Positions 57,028 to 64,000 of a DNA stretch of 64,000 bases are shown here, one piece after another (the first letter of the stretch is position 1; every line of letters begins with the position of its first letter). This DNA comes from Agrococcus jejuensis. Its GTDB lineage: Bacteria; Actinomycetota; Actinomycetes; Actinomycetales; Microbacteriaceae. The DNA is taken from positions 285,245-349,244 of the forward strand of contig NZ_VEFR01000002.1 of NCBI RefSeq assembly GCF_007679035.1. Reading direction: 5' to 3'. Under the pieces are notes generated by a model. It was given only the letters and a program-made list of their open reading frames with translations, was not told where the DNA came from and did no database searches. Position numbers and translations under genes: made by a program.

Positions 57028-57714
57028 TCAGCGGATGACGCGTGCGAGCACCGCCGGGTCGGTGCGATGGCGGGCACCGAAGCCCTCGTCGGGCGCGACG
57101 AGCGAGCGCGCCGACAGGTGCACGTCGGCGATGCCCGTGCGCGCGACGAGGTCGTCGACGAGCCGAGGGCGGATGCCGCCGCCGGCCATCACCGCGAGCC
57201 GGCCGTCGGCCGCCGCGACGGCGCGCGCGATGCGGTCGACGCCGTCGTGCGCCGACGCGGCGCCGCCGGAGGTGAGGATGCGGTCGACGCCGACCTCGAC
57301 GAGATCGGCGACGGCATCCTCGACGTCGGAGCGCACGTCGAACCCGCGATGCGCCGTGAGCTGCGCGTCGCCGGCGAGGTCGCGCAGGCGCGCCATCGCC
57401 GTCAGGTCGAACCGGCCGTCGGACAGCAGCGGCCCCACGACGATGCCGGCCGCGCCGGCGGCGAGCACGAGCTCGGCATCGCGCAGCGTGACGTCGAGCT
57501 CGGCGGCGTCGACGACGAAGTCGCCGGGTCGCGGGCGCAGCAGCACGTGCACGGCCATGCCCTCCGCGGCGGCGACGGCGTGCTCGACGAGTCCGAGCGA
57601 CGGCGTGAGCCCGCCGACCTCGAGCGCGACGCAGAGCTCGACGCGATGCGCGCCGGCCTCACGGGCGACGCGCACGCCATCCACGTCGGACACGCAGACC
57701 TCGACCCGCAGCAT
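57028..57714 (-). CDS. cutC: CutC family protein
   Basis: The 228-residue protein is a TIM-barrel CutC protein (copper homeostasis family by name): CVSDVDGVRVAREAGAHRVE, LEVGGLTPSLGLVEHAV, VLLRPRPGDFV, TAHRGFDVRSDVEDA, TSGGAASAHDGVDR, and AGGGIRPRLVDDL. The copper role of CutC is weakly supported in bacteria, so the biological role here is open. It lies between the two MHS transporters in the same orientation with GGAGG before the ATG and is bounded by hairpins at 56868 and 57749. Confidence 0.88.
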   Translation of the reverse strand: MLRVEVCVSDVDGVRVAREAGAHRVELCVALEVGGLTPSLGLVEHAVAAAEGMAVHVLLRPRPGDFVVDAAELDVTLRDAELVLAAGAAGIVVGPLLSDGRFDLTAMARLRDLAGDAQLTAHRGFDVRSDVEDAVADLVEVGVDRILTSGGAASAHDGVDRIARAVAAADGRLAVMAGGGIRPRLVDDLVARTGIADVHLSARSLVAPDEGFGARHRTDPAVLARVIR

Positions 57715-57748
57715 GCCTCCAGCCTCCCCCATCGCATCGCCCGCACGC

Positions 57749-57784
57749 GACGACGCCCCGGGCATCGCGGCCCGGGGCGTCGTC
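57749..57784. terminator. Hairpin terminator between MHS transporter 2 and cutC
   Basis: GACGACGCCCCGGG and CCCGGGGCGTCGTC form a 14-bp perfect stem with an 8-nt loop, 8 nt past the transporter stop (57792). Confidence 0.78.
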
Positions 57785-57791
57785 GAGGAGG

Positions 57792-59285
57792 TCAGCCGCG
57801 CGCCGTGACCACCGGCATCTGCGACGTGTCGATGAGCGGGTCGGTGTCCTGCCGCTCGACGATCGCCTCCGCCTCCTCGCGCGTCTCGACCGCAGGCACC
57901 GATCCGATGAGCGGACGGTTCGCCGACTCGCGCATCGTGAGCATCGCGACGCCGCCGAGCGCCGCGAAGAACATGATGTAGAAGGCCGGCATGAAGGTGT
58001 TGCCCGTGAGCTCGATGAGGCCCTGCGAGAACAGCGGCGTCGTGCCGCCGAACAGCGACACCGCCACGTTGTATGCGATGCCCATGGCGCCGAAGCGCGT
58101 CGCCGTCGGGAAGAGGGCGGGCAGCGCGGATGCCGAGATCGCGACGTAGAACGCCACGGGGATCGCGACCATCGCGAGCGCGATGAACACCGCCCACTCC
58201 TCGCCGATCTGCATGATGGCGAACGCCGGCACCATGAGCACGATGGTCGCGACGACGGCGATGCCGTAGACGGGCTTGCGGCCGATGCGATCGGACAGCC
58301 GCCCGATGAGCGGCAGGCAGGCCGACATGAGCACGAGCACCGGCACCGTCGCGACGGCGGCCATGAGGTTCGAGACGCCCACCTCGGTCTCGAGGTACGT
58401 GGGCATGTAGCTCGTGAGCGCGTAGCCCGCGGAGTTCGTCGCCGCGACGAGCGCGATGGCGATGAGGATCGCGCGCCAGTGGTGGCGCAGGATGCCGCCG
58501 ATGCCGTGACGGGCGAGCGGGTCGTTCGCGGCCTTCGAGGTCGAGCCCGCCTGCTCGGCGACCTCGAACGACGGCGTCTCGGGGATGCGCAGGCGGAACC
58601 AGATCGCGACGGCGCCGAGCGGGATCGCGAGCAGGAACGGGATGCGCCAGCCGTACTCGACCATGGCGTCCGGGCCCGAGACGGCCTGAGTGGCGAGCGT
58701 CGTGAGCGCCACGACCGAGGCGCCCGCCGCGAAGCCGACGTACGAGCCGACGTCGAGCCACGACGCCCAGAACCCGCGCTTGCGGTCGGGCGAGAACTCG
58801 GTCACGTACGTCGTCGCGCCGGCGTACTCGCCGCCGGTCGAGAAGCCCTGGATCATCTTCAGCAGGTACAGCGGCACGATCGCCCACAGCCCGATCTGCG
58901 CCGACGTCGGCAGCAGGCCGATGAGCGCCGTCGCGGTCGCCATCATCGCCATCGTGAGGAACAGCACCTTCTGCCGTCCGATGCGGTCGCCGAGCGGCCC
59001 GAGCACGAGGCCGCCGATCGGACGCACCATGAACGAGATCGCGAAGCCCAGCAGCGTCACGAGGATGCCCCATGGGTCGGGCAGATCGGCGGTGAAGACC
59101 GTCGTGAGCGTGACGGTGAGGTAGCCGTAGATGCCGAAGTCGAACCACTCCATGAAGTTGCCGACGACGGTGCCCGAGATGGCGGTGCGCACCTTCTTCC
59201 GCTCGACGACGATGACGTCGTCGACCTCGAGTCGACCGGGATGCGATGCGGTGCCGTCGGGCCCCGCGCTCTGCTGCGTGCTCAT
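57792..59285 (-). CDS. MHS-family metabolite:H+ symporter, paralogue 2
   Basis: The 497-residue protein is closely similar to the transporter at 55199 along its length: AISGTVVGNFMEWFDFGIYG, STGGEYAGATTYVTEFSPDR, NRPLIGSVPAVETREEAEAI and VERQDTDPLID. It is 12-helix and MHS-type. The 5' end (MSTQQSAGPDGTASHPG) differs, while LEVDDVIVV is shared. AAGGAA precedes the ATG. The pair probably arose by duplication with cutC now between them; substrates may differ. Confidence 0.92.
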   Translation of the reverse strand: MSTQQSAGPDGTASHPGRLEVDDVIVVERKKVRTAISGTVVGNFMEWFDFGIYGYLTVTLTTVFTADLPDPWGILVTLLGFAISFMVRPIGGLVLGPLGDRIGRQKVLFLTMAMMATATALIGLLPTSAQIGLWAIVPLYLLKMIQGFSTGGEYAGATTYVTEFSPDRKRGFWASWLDVGSYVGFAAGASVVALTTLATQAVSGPDAMVEYGWRIPFLLAIPLGAVAIWFRLRIPETPSFEVAEQAGSTSKAANDPLARHGIGGILRHHWRAILIAIALVAATNSAGYALTSYMPTYLETEVGVSNLMAAVATVPVLVLMSACLPLIGRLSDRIGRKPVYGIAVVATIVLMVPAFAIMQIGEEWAVFIALAMVAIPVAFYVAISASALPALFPTATRFGAMGIAYNVAVSLFGGTTPLFSQGLIELTGNTFMPAFYIMFFAALGGVAMLTMRESANRPLIGSVPAVETREEAEAIVERQDTDPLIDTSQMPVVTARG

Positions 59286-59430
59286 GCTGCGTTCCTTCCA
59301 CTGGTGCGGCGCGCGCCACGCGGATGGCATCTGCGGACGGGCGCACAGGGGTACGGGACTGGCACGGTACTCGTGTTCGGGCCGTCGGCGCAGTCGCTTG
59401 CCTCGGCGCACGACCCGTGCATGCCGCGCG

Positions 59431-59787
59431 TCAGGGCAGCGCGGCGAACTCCGGCGGCAGCACGACGTTGGCGGGGGCATCGGCGAAGAGCGGCGCGACG
59501 TCGGCGGCCGCATGGCCCGCGATGCCGGTGCCGATGGGCGTCACGAGGAATCGCAGCTCGGGATGCTCGGCCGCGAACCGCAGGAAGGCGGCGATGCGGG
59601 ATGCCATGACGGCGGCGCCGCTCATCGTGTCGATCGCGTACGACTGACCGTGCAGGCCGTCGCCCTCGCCCCACACCGCGCCGAATCGCTCGTGCGCCGC
59701 CTTCGCGGCGCCGGCGGCGTGCACGCCGCGGGCGTTCGAGCCGAAGACGAACACCTCGTCGTCGGCCAGGTGGGTGATGGGCTGCAT
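59431..59787 (-). CDS. Small FGSN-motif protein (A1S_2505-like)
   Basis: The 118-residue protein has the motif EVFVFGSNARGVHAAGAAKA, ERFGAVWGEGDGLHGQSYAI and VTPIGTGIAGHAAADVAPLF, which matches small proteins that NCBI labels A1S_2505-like (phage-associated or macro-like, with the conserved FGSN). Its function is unknown; nucleotide or ADP-ribose binding is a guess from the Gly-rich pattern. CATCGT ends 7 nt before the ATG. No phage genes are nearby. Confidence 0.75.
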   Translation of the reverse strand: MQPITHLADDEVFVFGSNARGVHAAGAAKAAHERFGAVWGEGDGLHGQSYAIDTMSGAAVMASRIAAFLRFAAEHPELRFLVTPIGTGIAGHAAADVAPLFADAPANVVLPPEFAALP

Positions 59788-60019
59788 GCGGGCGACGATG
59801 CCACCTCGCCCCGCTCGCGTCGAGGTGCGCGTCGAATCCGCACGTGACGGCGGCATCACCTGCACCCTGCGCCCGAGACGTCGCTCTCGTGCAGATTCGC
59901 CGCGCCGCCACGCCCGGGATGCGCGGGCCGGCTCGCTCTCGGGAATGGATGCGCCGCATGGTGGTTCAATTACTTCAGATTCGAAATACTTGGATCGAAG
60001 GACCCAGCAGGAGGCGGCC

Positions 60020-61180
60020 ATGAGCAGCATGCAGTTCGGCATCTTCACGGTGAGCGACATCACCCGCGACCCCACGACCGGCACGACGCCGTCGGAGGCG
60101 AAGCGCATCCAGGACGTCGTGCGCATCGCGAAGAAGGCCGAGGAGGTGGGCCTCGACGTCTTCGCGCTCGGCGAGCACCACAACCCGCCGTTCTTCTCGT
60201 CGAGCCCCACGACGACGCTCGCGTACATCGCCGCGCAGACGACGACGCTGCAGCTCTCCACCGCCACGACGCTCATCACCACGAACGACCCGGTGAAGAT
60301 CGCCGAGGACTACGCGATGCTGCAGCACCTCGCCGACGGCCGCGTCGACCTCACCCTCGGCCGCGGCAACACCGGCCCCGTCTACCCGTGGTTCGGCTAC
60401 GACATCCGTGACGGCCTGTCGCTCGCGATCGAGCACTACGACCTGCTGCGCCGCCTGTGGCGCGAGACGAACGTCAACTGGACGGGCAAGCACCGCACGC
60501 CGCTCACGGGCTACACCTCGACGCCCGCGCCGCTCGACGGCGTGGCCCCGTTCGTGTGGCACGGCTCGATCCGCACGCCGCAGATCGCCGAGCAGGCCGC
60601 GTACTACGGCGACGGCTTCTTCCACAACAACATCTTCTGGAACAAGGAGCACACCCAGCAGATGGTCGAGCTGTACCGCCGGCGCTTCGAGCACCACGGC
60701 CACGGCGCGAAGGAGGAGGCGATCGTCGGCCTCGGCGGCCAGGTCTTCATGGCCGAGACGGAGGCCGAGGCGAAGCGCCGCTTCCGCCCGTACTTCGACG
60801 AGGCACCCGTGTACGGCCACGGCCCGAGCCTCGAGGACTTCACGGCGCAGACGCCCCTCACGGTCGGCACGCCCGAGCAGGTCATCGAGAAGACGCTGTC
60901 GTTCCGCGACTACGCGGGCGACTACCAGCGGCAGCTGTTCCTCATCGACCACGCGGGCCTGCCCGTGGAGATGGTGCTCGACCAGCTCGAGATGCTCGGC
61001 CGCGAGGTCGTGCCGGTGCTGCGGGCCGAGTTCGACCGCCTGCGGGCGCCGGGCGTGCCCGACGCGCCGACGCACGCATCCCTCGTCGCCGCGCGCGACG
61101 CGGCAGAGGCTGCGCCGGCGGATCCCGCGGTGCGCGACGACGTCGACACCGCCGCAGCGATCGCGCCGAACCGCGCCTAG
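60020..61180 (+). CDS. CE1758-type luciferase-like FMN-dependent monooxygenase
   Basis: The 386-residue protein is a luciferase-like monooxygenase (LLM): MQFGIFTVSDITRDPTTG, LDVFALGEHHNPPFFSSSPT, TTLQLSTATTLITTNDPVKI, ADGRVDLTLGRGNTGPVYPW. It lies beside a CE1759-like FMN reductase gene, which matches the LLM duo arrangement known from corynebacteria and relatives. A GAGGCGG site precedes the ATG. The substrate is unknown; a role in oxidising a small molecule with reduced FMN is inferred from the family. Confidence 0.9.
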   Translation: MSSMQFGIFTVSDITRDPTTGTTPSEAKRIQDVVRIAKKAEEVGLDVFALGEHHNPPFFSSSPTTTLAYIAAQTTTLQLSTATTLITTNDPVKIAEDYAMLQHLADGRVDLTLGRGNTGPVYPWFGYDIRDGLSLAIEHYDLLRRLWRETNVNWTGKHRTPLTGYTSTPAPLDGVAPFVWHGSIRTPQIAEQAAYYGDGFFHNNIFWNKEHTQQMVELYRRRFEHHGHGAKEEAIVGLGGQVFMAETEAEAKRRFRPYFDEAPVYGHGPSLEDFTAQTPLTVGTPEQVIEKTLSFRDYAGDYQRQLFLIDHAGLPVEMVLDQLEMLGREVVPVLRAEFDRLRAPGVPDAPTHASLVAARDAAEAAPADPAVRDDVDTAAAIAPNRA

Positions 61181-61190
61181 CGGTCGGGGG

Positions 61191-61223
61191 CTCGGCCCGA
61201 TGCGAGAAGGGCATCGGGCCGAG
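61191..61223 (+). terminator. Hairpin between the LLM gene and the FMN-reductase gene
   Basis: CTCGGCCCGATGC and GCATCGGGCCGAG form a 13-bp perfect stem with a 7-nt loop, 11 nt past the LLM stop. It may attenuate rather than end the transcript, because the reductase gene follows in the same direction. Confidence 0.65.
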
Positions 61224-61391
61224 ACCCTCGACTCCCGCGCAGCGTCGCGCAGACCGGAGCGCCGTGCCCGTCGAGCCCACCCGAGCCGACGCGCCCGAGC
61301 CCGGCACCCCATCCGCTGCTCCCGCAGCACCATGCGGATGCGGCGGGGAAGATCCCGCGCCGCATCCCGGTTGGACATCCAGGAGGATCCG

Positions 61392-62015
61392 ATGACCGAC
61401 ACCACCCCGACCCGCATCGCCATCGTGAGCGCGGGCCTCGGCGACCCCTCGACCACGACCATGCTCGCCACCCGGCTCGGCGAGGCGACGCAGCGCGCGC
61501 TCGCCGACCTCGGCCGCACCGCGACCGTCGACCCCATCGAGCTGCGCCCGCTCGCCCACGACGTCGCGACGCACCTCGTGACGCGCGTCGCGCCGCCCGC
61601 GCTCGACGACGCGCACCGACGCCTCACGACCGCCGACGCCATCGTCGCCGTGACCCCGGTCTTCACGATGTCGTACTCGGGCCTGTTCAAGTCGTTCATC
61701 GACGGCATCGCCGAGCGCGAGCTCGCCGGCATCCCGACCCTGCTCGGCGCGACCGGCGGCACCGTGCGCCACTCGATGGTCGTCGACACCGCGCTGCGCC
61801 CGCTGTTCGCCTACCTCGGCGCGGTCGTCGCCCCCACGGGCGTCTTCGCCGCCACCGAGGACTGGGGCCAGGATGCGGCGCTGCAGTCGCGCATCGATCG
61901 CGCGGGCCGCGAGCTCGCCCGCCTCGTGACGCAGATGCCGCGCGCGGCGAAGGTCGACCCGTTCGACGCGGAGAGCGACGACTTCGAGGACTTCGCGTCG
62001 CTGCTCGGGCGATGA
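61392..62015 (+). CDS. CE1759-type NADPH-dependent FMN reductase
   Basis: The 207-residue flavodoxin-like protein has VSAGLGDPSTTTMLATRLGE at the FMN phosphate site and AVTPVFTMSYSGLFKSFIDG for the isoalloxazine loop. Such reductases feed reduced FMN to the neighbouring LLM oxygenase. AGGAGGAT precedes the ATG at 61392. The stop overlaps the MarR gene by 4 nt, so the two are coupled. Confidence 0.9.
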   Translation: MTDTTPTRIAIVSAGLGDPSTTTMLATRLGEATQRALADLGRTATVDPIELRPLAHDVATHLVTRVAPPALDDAHRRLTTADAIVAVTPVFTMSYSGLFKSFIDGIAERELAGIPTLLGATGGTVRHSMVVDTALRPLFAYLGAVVAPTGVFAATEDWGQDAALQSRIDRAGRELARLVTQMPRAAKVDPFDAESDDFEDFASLLGR

Positions 62016-62557
62016 CGGTCGTCGACGCGGCCCCTGCGCCCCGCGAGACGCAGCCGGCGGACAGCGGCGAGCCGTACGCTCGACGCATGACCGCAGCGTC
62101 CGAGGCGTGGCGCACCTACTTCGAGGGCAGCGCGATGCTCGCCGCCGCCCTCGAGCGGCGCCTCAAGGATGCGTGCGGCCTCGACCTCGCCGACTTCAAC
62201 ATCCTGCTGCTGCTGTCGGAGGCCGACGACGCACGCATGCGCATGGGCACGCTCGCGCGGCAGCTCGCGTTCGCTCCCGGCCGCCTGACGTACCGCATGC
62301 AGCAGATGGAGGCGAAGGGCTGGGTGCAGCGCGAGGCCTCGGTCGCCGACCGCCGCGGCACGGATGCCGTGCTGACCGACGCCGGCCGCCGCACGCTGCG
62401 CAAGGCCAGGCCGCTGCACGCTCGGCACGTCGAGGAGCTCTTCCTCTCCCGCATCTCCGACGCCGACGCGGCGCAGCTCGAGGGCATCTTCGCCCCGGTG
62501 CGCTCGACGCTGCTGGGCGAGTGCGAGACCGTGCAGATCGCCGACGACGAGGCCTGA
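62012..62557 (+). CDS. MarR-family transcriptional regulator, coupled to FMN reductase
   Basis: The 181-residue protein has a 25-residue N-terminal extension, then the MarR winged helix: LADFNILLLLSEADDARMRM, GTLARQLAFAPGRLTYRMQQ and VQREASVADRRGTDAVLTDA (wing with D-R-R). It is translated through a 4-nt ATGA overlap with the FMN reductase and probably controls the LLM operon in response to its substrate. An alternative start at ATG 62087 (MTAASEAWRTY) would remove the extension. Confidence 0.9.
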   Translation: MTVVDAAPAPRETQPADSGEPYARRMTAASEAWRTYFEGSAMLAAALERRLKDACGLDLADFNILLLLSEADDARMRMGTLARQLAFAPGRLTYRMQQMEAKGWVQREASVADRRGTDAVLTDAGRRTLRKARPLHARHVEELFLSRISDADAAQLEGIFAPVRSTLLGECETVQIADDEA

Positions 62558-62601
62558 CGCGCCGACGTCGTCGGCGGCGCGCGCTGGCGCGTCGCCCGGA
62601 C

Positions 62602-62620
62602 ATTCGTTAGGCTAACGAAT
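62602..62620. promoter_or_regulatory. Palindromic MarR operator over the second MarR promoter
   Basis: ATTCGTTAG-G-CTAACGAAT is a perfect 9-bp inverted repeat around one base, ending 3 nt before the ATG of the second MarR gene. The AT-rich element overlaps a TAGGCT hexamer (62608-62613) that could be the -10 box, so bound MarR would block its own transcription. This is typical of MarR autorepression. Confidence 0.8.
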
Positions 62621-62623
62621 GGC

Positions 62624-63052
62624 ATGCCTCGATCTCTCGCACTCTCGAACGACCTCCGCATCGCCGTCGCGCGCCTCTCGCGCCGCCTGCGCCGCTCCGT
62701 CGCCGACGAGACGCTCGGCTTCCCGCACATGTCGGCCCTCGGCACGATGCAGAAGTGCGGCCCGATCACGCTGCAGGAGCTCTCGACGAAGGAGCGCGTG
62801 ACGCCGCCGAGCATGCTGCGCACGGTGCAGGGCCTCGTCGACCACGGCTACGTGGATCGCACGCCGCACGAGACCGACGGCCGCAAGCAGCTGCTCGTCA
62901 TCACCGACGACGGCCAGCAGATGATCGAGGAGACGCGCCGCCGCCGCAACGCGTGGCTCGCCGCCCGCCTCGACGCCCTCACCCCCGACGAGCGCGCGAC
63001 GCTGCAGCGGGCGGCGCAGATCATGGAGCGCATCGCCGAGGCCGACGCATGA
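62624..63052 (+). CDS. MarR-family transcriptional regulator
   Basis: The 142-residue MarR protein has LGTMQKCGPITLQELSTKER, VTPPSMLRTVQGLVDHGYVD and the wing RTPHETDGRKQLLVITDDG. It sits right behind the palindrome at 62602 and its stop overlaps a 30-codon frame that runs into the start of an MFS exporter gene, so it probably regulates that exporter. Confidence 0.92.
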   Translation: MPRSLALSNDLRIAVARLSRRLRRSVADETLGFPHMSALGTMQKCGPITLQELSTKERVTPPSMLRTVQGLVDHGYVDRTPHETDGRKQLLVITDDGQQMIEETRRRRNAWLAARLDALTPDERATLQRAAQIMERIAEADA

Positions 63053-63141
63053 CGTCGCCCGCGCACCCGCAGACCATCCCCATCCGACCGCTTCGCGACG
63101 ACGTCCGCCGCCGCCCCGCCCCTCCGGAGGCCCGCGCATGA
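63049..63141 (+). CDS. Possible 30-residue coupled ORF between MarR and MFS exporter
   Basis: An ATG at 63049 overlaps the MarR stop by 4 nt (ATGA) and opens 30 codons (MTSPAHPQTIPIRPLRDDVR and a PPEARA end) that stop at 63139-63141, overlapping the exporter's ATG at 63138. It has no recognised domain and may only couple translation of MarR to the exporter, or may not be expressed as a functional peptide. Confidence 0.3.
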   Translation: MTSPAHPQTIPIRPLRDDVRRRPAPPEARA

Positions 63142-64000
63142 TGTTCCGCTCGCTCAAGCTCTTCAACTACCGCACCTGGTTCGTCGGCGCCCTCATCTCG
63201 AACGTGGGCGCGTGGATGCAGGCGACCGCGCTCTCGTGGATCACGCTGACGCAGCTCACCCAGTACGACGCGACCGCCGTCGGCGTCACGATGGCGCTGC
63301 AGTTCGGCCCGCAGCTGCTGCTCGTGCCGCTCTCCGGCCTCGTCGCCGACCGCTTCCCGAAGCGCAACGTGCTGCTCGTGACGCAGTCGACGCTCGGCGC
63401 GCTGTCGCTCGTGCTCGGCCTGCTCGCCATCACGGGCGTGCTCGAGCTGTGGATGGTGTGGACGTTCGCGGCCCTGTTCGGCTCGACGCAGGCGTTCGAC
63501 AACCCCGCCCGCCAGGCGTTCGTCTCCGAGATCGTCGGGCAGGACCAGATCTCGAACGCCGTCGCGCTCAACTCCGCGTCGTTCCACGGCGCGCGCCTCG
63601 TCGGCCCCGCCGTCGCCGGCCTGTCGATCGCGCTCCTCGGCGCCGGGCCCGTCTTCCTGCTCAACGCGCTCACGTTCGTCGCGATGATCGTCGCGCTCCT
63701 GCGGCTGCGCCGCGGCGAGCTGCAACCCGCGCCACGCGGCGCCCGGGGATTCGGCGACATCGTGCAGGGCATGCGGTACGTGGGCAGGCGGCACGACATC
63801 GTCATCGTGATGGTCATGGCATTCACGCTCGGCACGTTCGGCCTGAACTTCCCCATCTTCATCTCGACCATGACGGTCGAGTTCGGTGCCGACGCCGACA
63901 CGTTCGGCCTGCTGTCGTCGGCGATGGCGATCGGATCGGTCTCGGGCGCGCTGCTCGCCGCGCGCTCCGAGCGACCACGGTGGACGCTCGTGATCGGCGG
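63138..64000 (+). CDS. MFS drug-exporter-like transporter, 3' end beyond window
   Basis: The visible 287 residues show an MFS_3/DHA3-like protein: MMFRSLKLFNYRTWFVGALI, GAWMQATALSWITLTQL, the motif-A-like LSGLVADRFPKRNVLLV, NPARQAFVSEIVGQDQISNA, and several membrane helices. GGAGG lies 7 nt before the ATG at 63138. Its position behind a MarR gene suggests a regulated efflux system. The C-terminal half is outside the window. Confidence 0.88.
   Translation, partial: MMFRSLKLFNYRTWFVGALISNVGAWMQATALSWITLTQLTQYDATAVGVTMALQFGPQLLLVPLSGLVADRFPKRNVLLVTQSTLGALSLVLGLLAITGVLELWMVWTFAALFGSTQAFDNPARQAFVSEIVGQDQISNAVALNSASFHGARLVGPAVAGLSIALLGAGPVFLLNALTFVAMIVALLRLRRGELQPAPRGARGFGDIVQGMRYVGRRHDIVIVMVMAFTLGTFGLNFPIFISTMTVEFGADADTFGLLSSAMAIGSVSGALLAARSERPRWTLVIG

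Overview
This window looks like chromosomal DNA of a high-GC actinobacterium in the order Micrococcales, most likely family Microbacteriaceae; Agrococcus-like is only a guess. The reasons are the very high GC, heavy GTG start use, the tilS-hpt-ftsH-folE-folP-folB-folK-DUF3180-PH gene order, a TreXYZ trehalose cluster, tRNA genes that mostly lack an encoded CCA, and a palindromic intergenic repeat with the architecture I remember from Microbacteriaceae genomes. I see no IS element, integrase, prophage, rRNA operon or CRISPR array.

Layout. 0-10 kb: a minus-strand housekeeping block (PH-domain protein, DUF3180, folK, a fused folP-folB, folE, ftsH, hpt, tilS) with three secreted lipoprotein genes and a small membrane protein inserted among the conserved genes; ppa is divergent from tilS. 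10.6-12.0 kb: a secreted coiled-coil M23 peptidase. 12.3-12.6 kb: tRNA-Glu, tRNA-Asp and tRNA-Phe. 13.15-17.0 kb: a compositionally distinct three-gene cassette (Cap4/DUF4297-like nuclease effector, small middle component, SMC/Rad50-like ATPase with zinc hook) that I read as an ABC-three-component (ABC-3C) anti-phage or conflict system. This is the most interesting locus. 17.1-31.1 kb: DUF1653, acyltransferase, a DesK-type two-component pair, a 2OG-Fe(II) oxygenase, an aminotransferase, a one-carbon pair (MTD1-like methylene-THF dehydrogenase plus FchA-like cyclohydrolase), an acyl-CoA oxidase/dehydrogenase, an amidohydrolase and a DMT exporter. 31.2-36.5 kb: a DJ-1/AraC regulator, a lipoprotein, a VOC protein, TreZ and a membrane protein. 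36.6-41.1 kb: treY and glgX/treX. 41.2-55 kb: YbaK, DoxX, a pentapeptide protein, a GH38 alpha-mannosidase, DUF808, transport and membrane proteins, tRNA-Gly, LplA and alpha/beta hydrolases. 55.2-59.3 kb: two paralogous MHS-family transporters flanking cutC. 59.4-64 kb: an FGSN-motif protein, a CE1758/CE1759-like flavin oxidoreductase/FMN-reductase duo with a coupled MarR, and a second MarR with a palindromic operator next to a drug-exporter-like MFS gene cut by the window end.

How the parts work together. folE, folP-folB and folK give a nearly complete pterin branch of folate synthesis. Elsewhere in the window the Mtd1-like/FchA pair appears to divide between two proteins the two activities normally held by FolD. 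GlgX(TreX), TreY and TreZ together convert glycogen or maltodextrin to trehalose. Two non-coding repeat families punctuate intergenic regions: an approximately 160-bp element with inverted CAGCTGGTCGAGGAG arms, and GAGGTGCGC hairpin arrays. At least 13 genes carry a TANNNT -10 hexamer only 6-8 nt before the start codon, so leaderless transcription looks common. Starts were chosen on that basis or by Shine-Dalgarno position. All family assignments come from reading motifs, without any database search.
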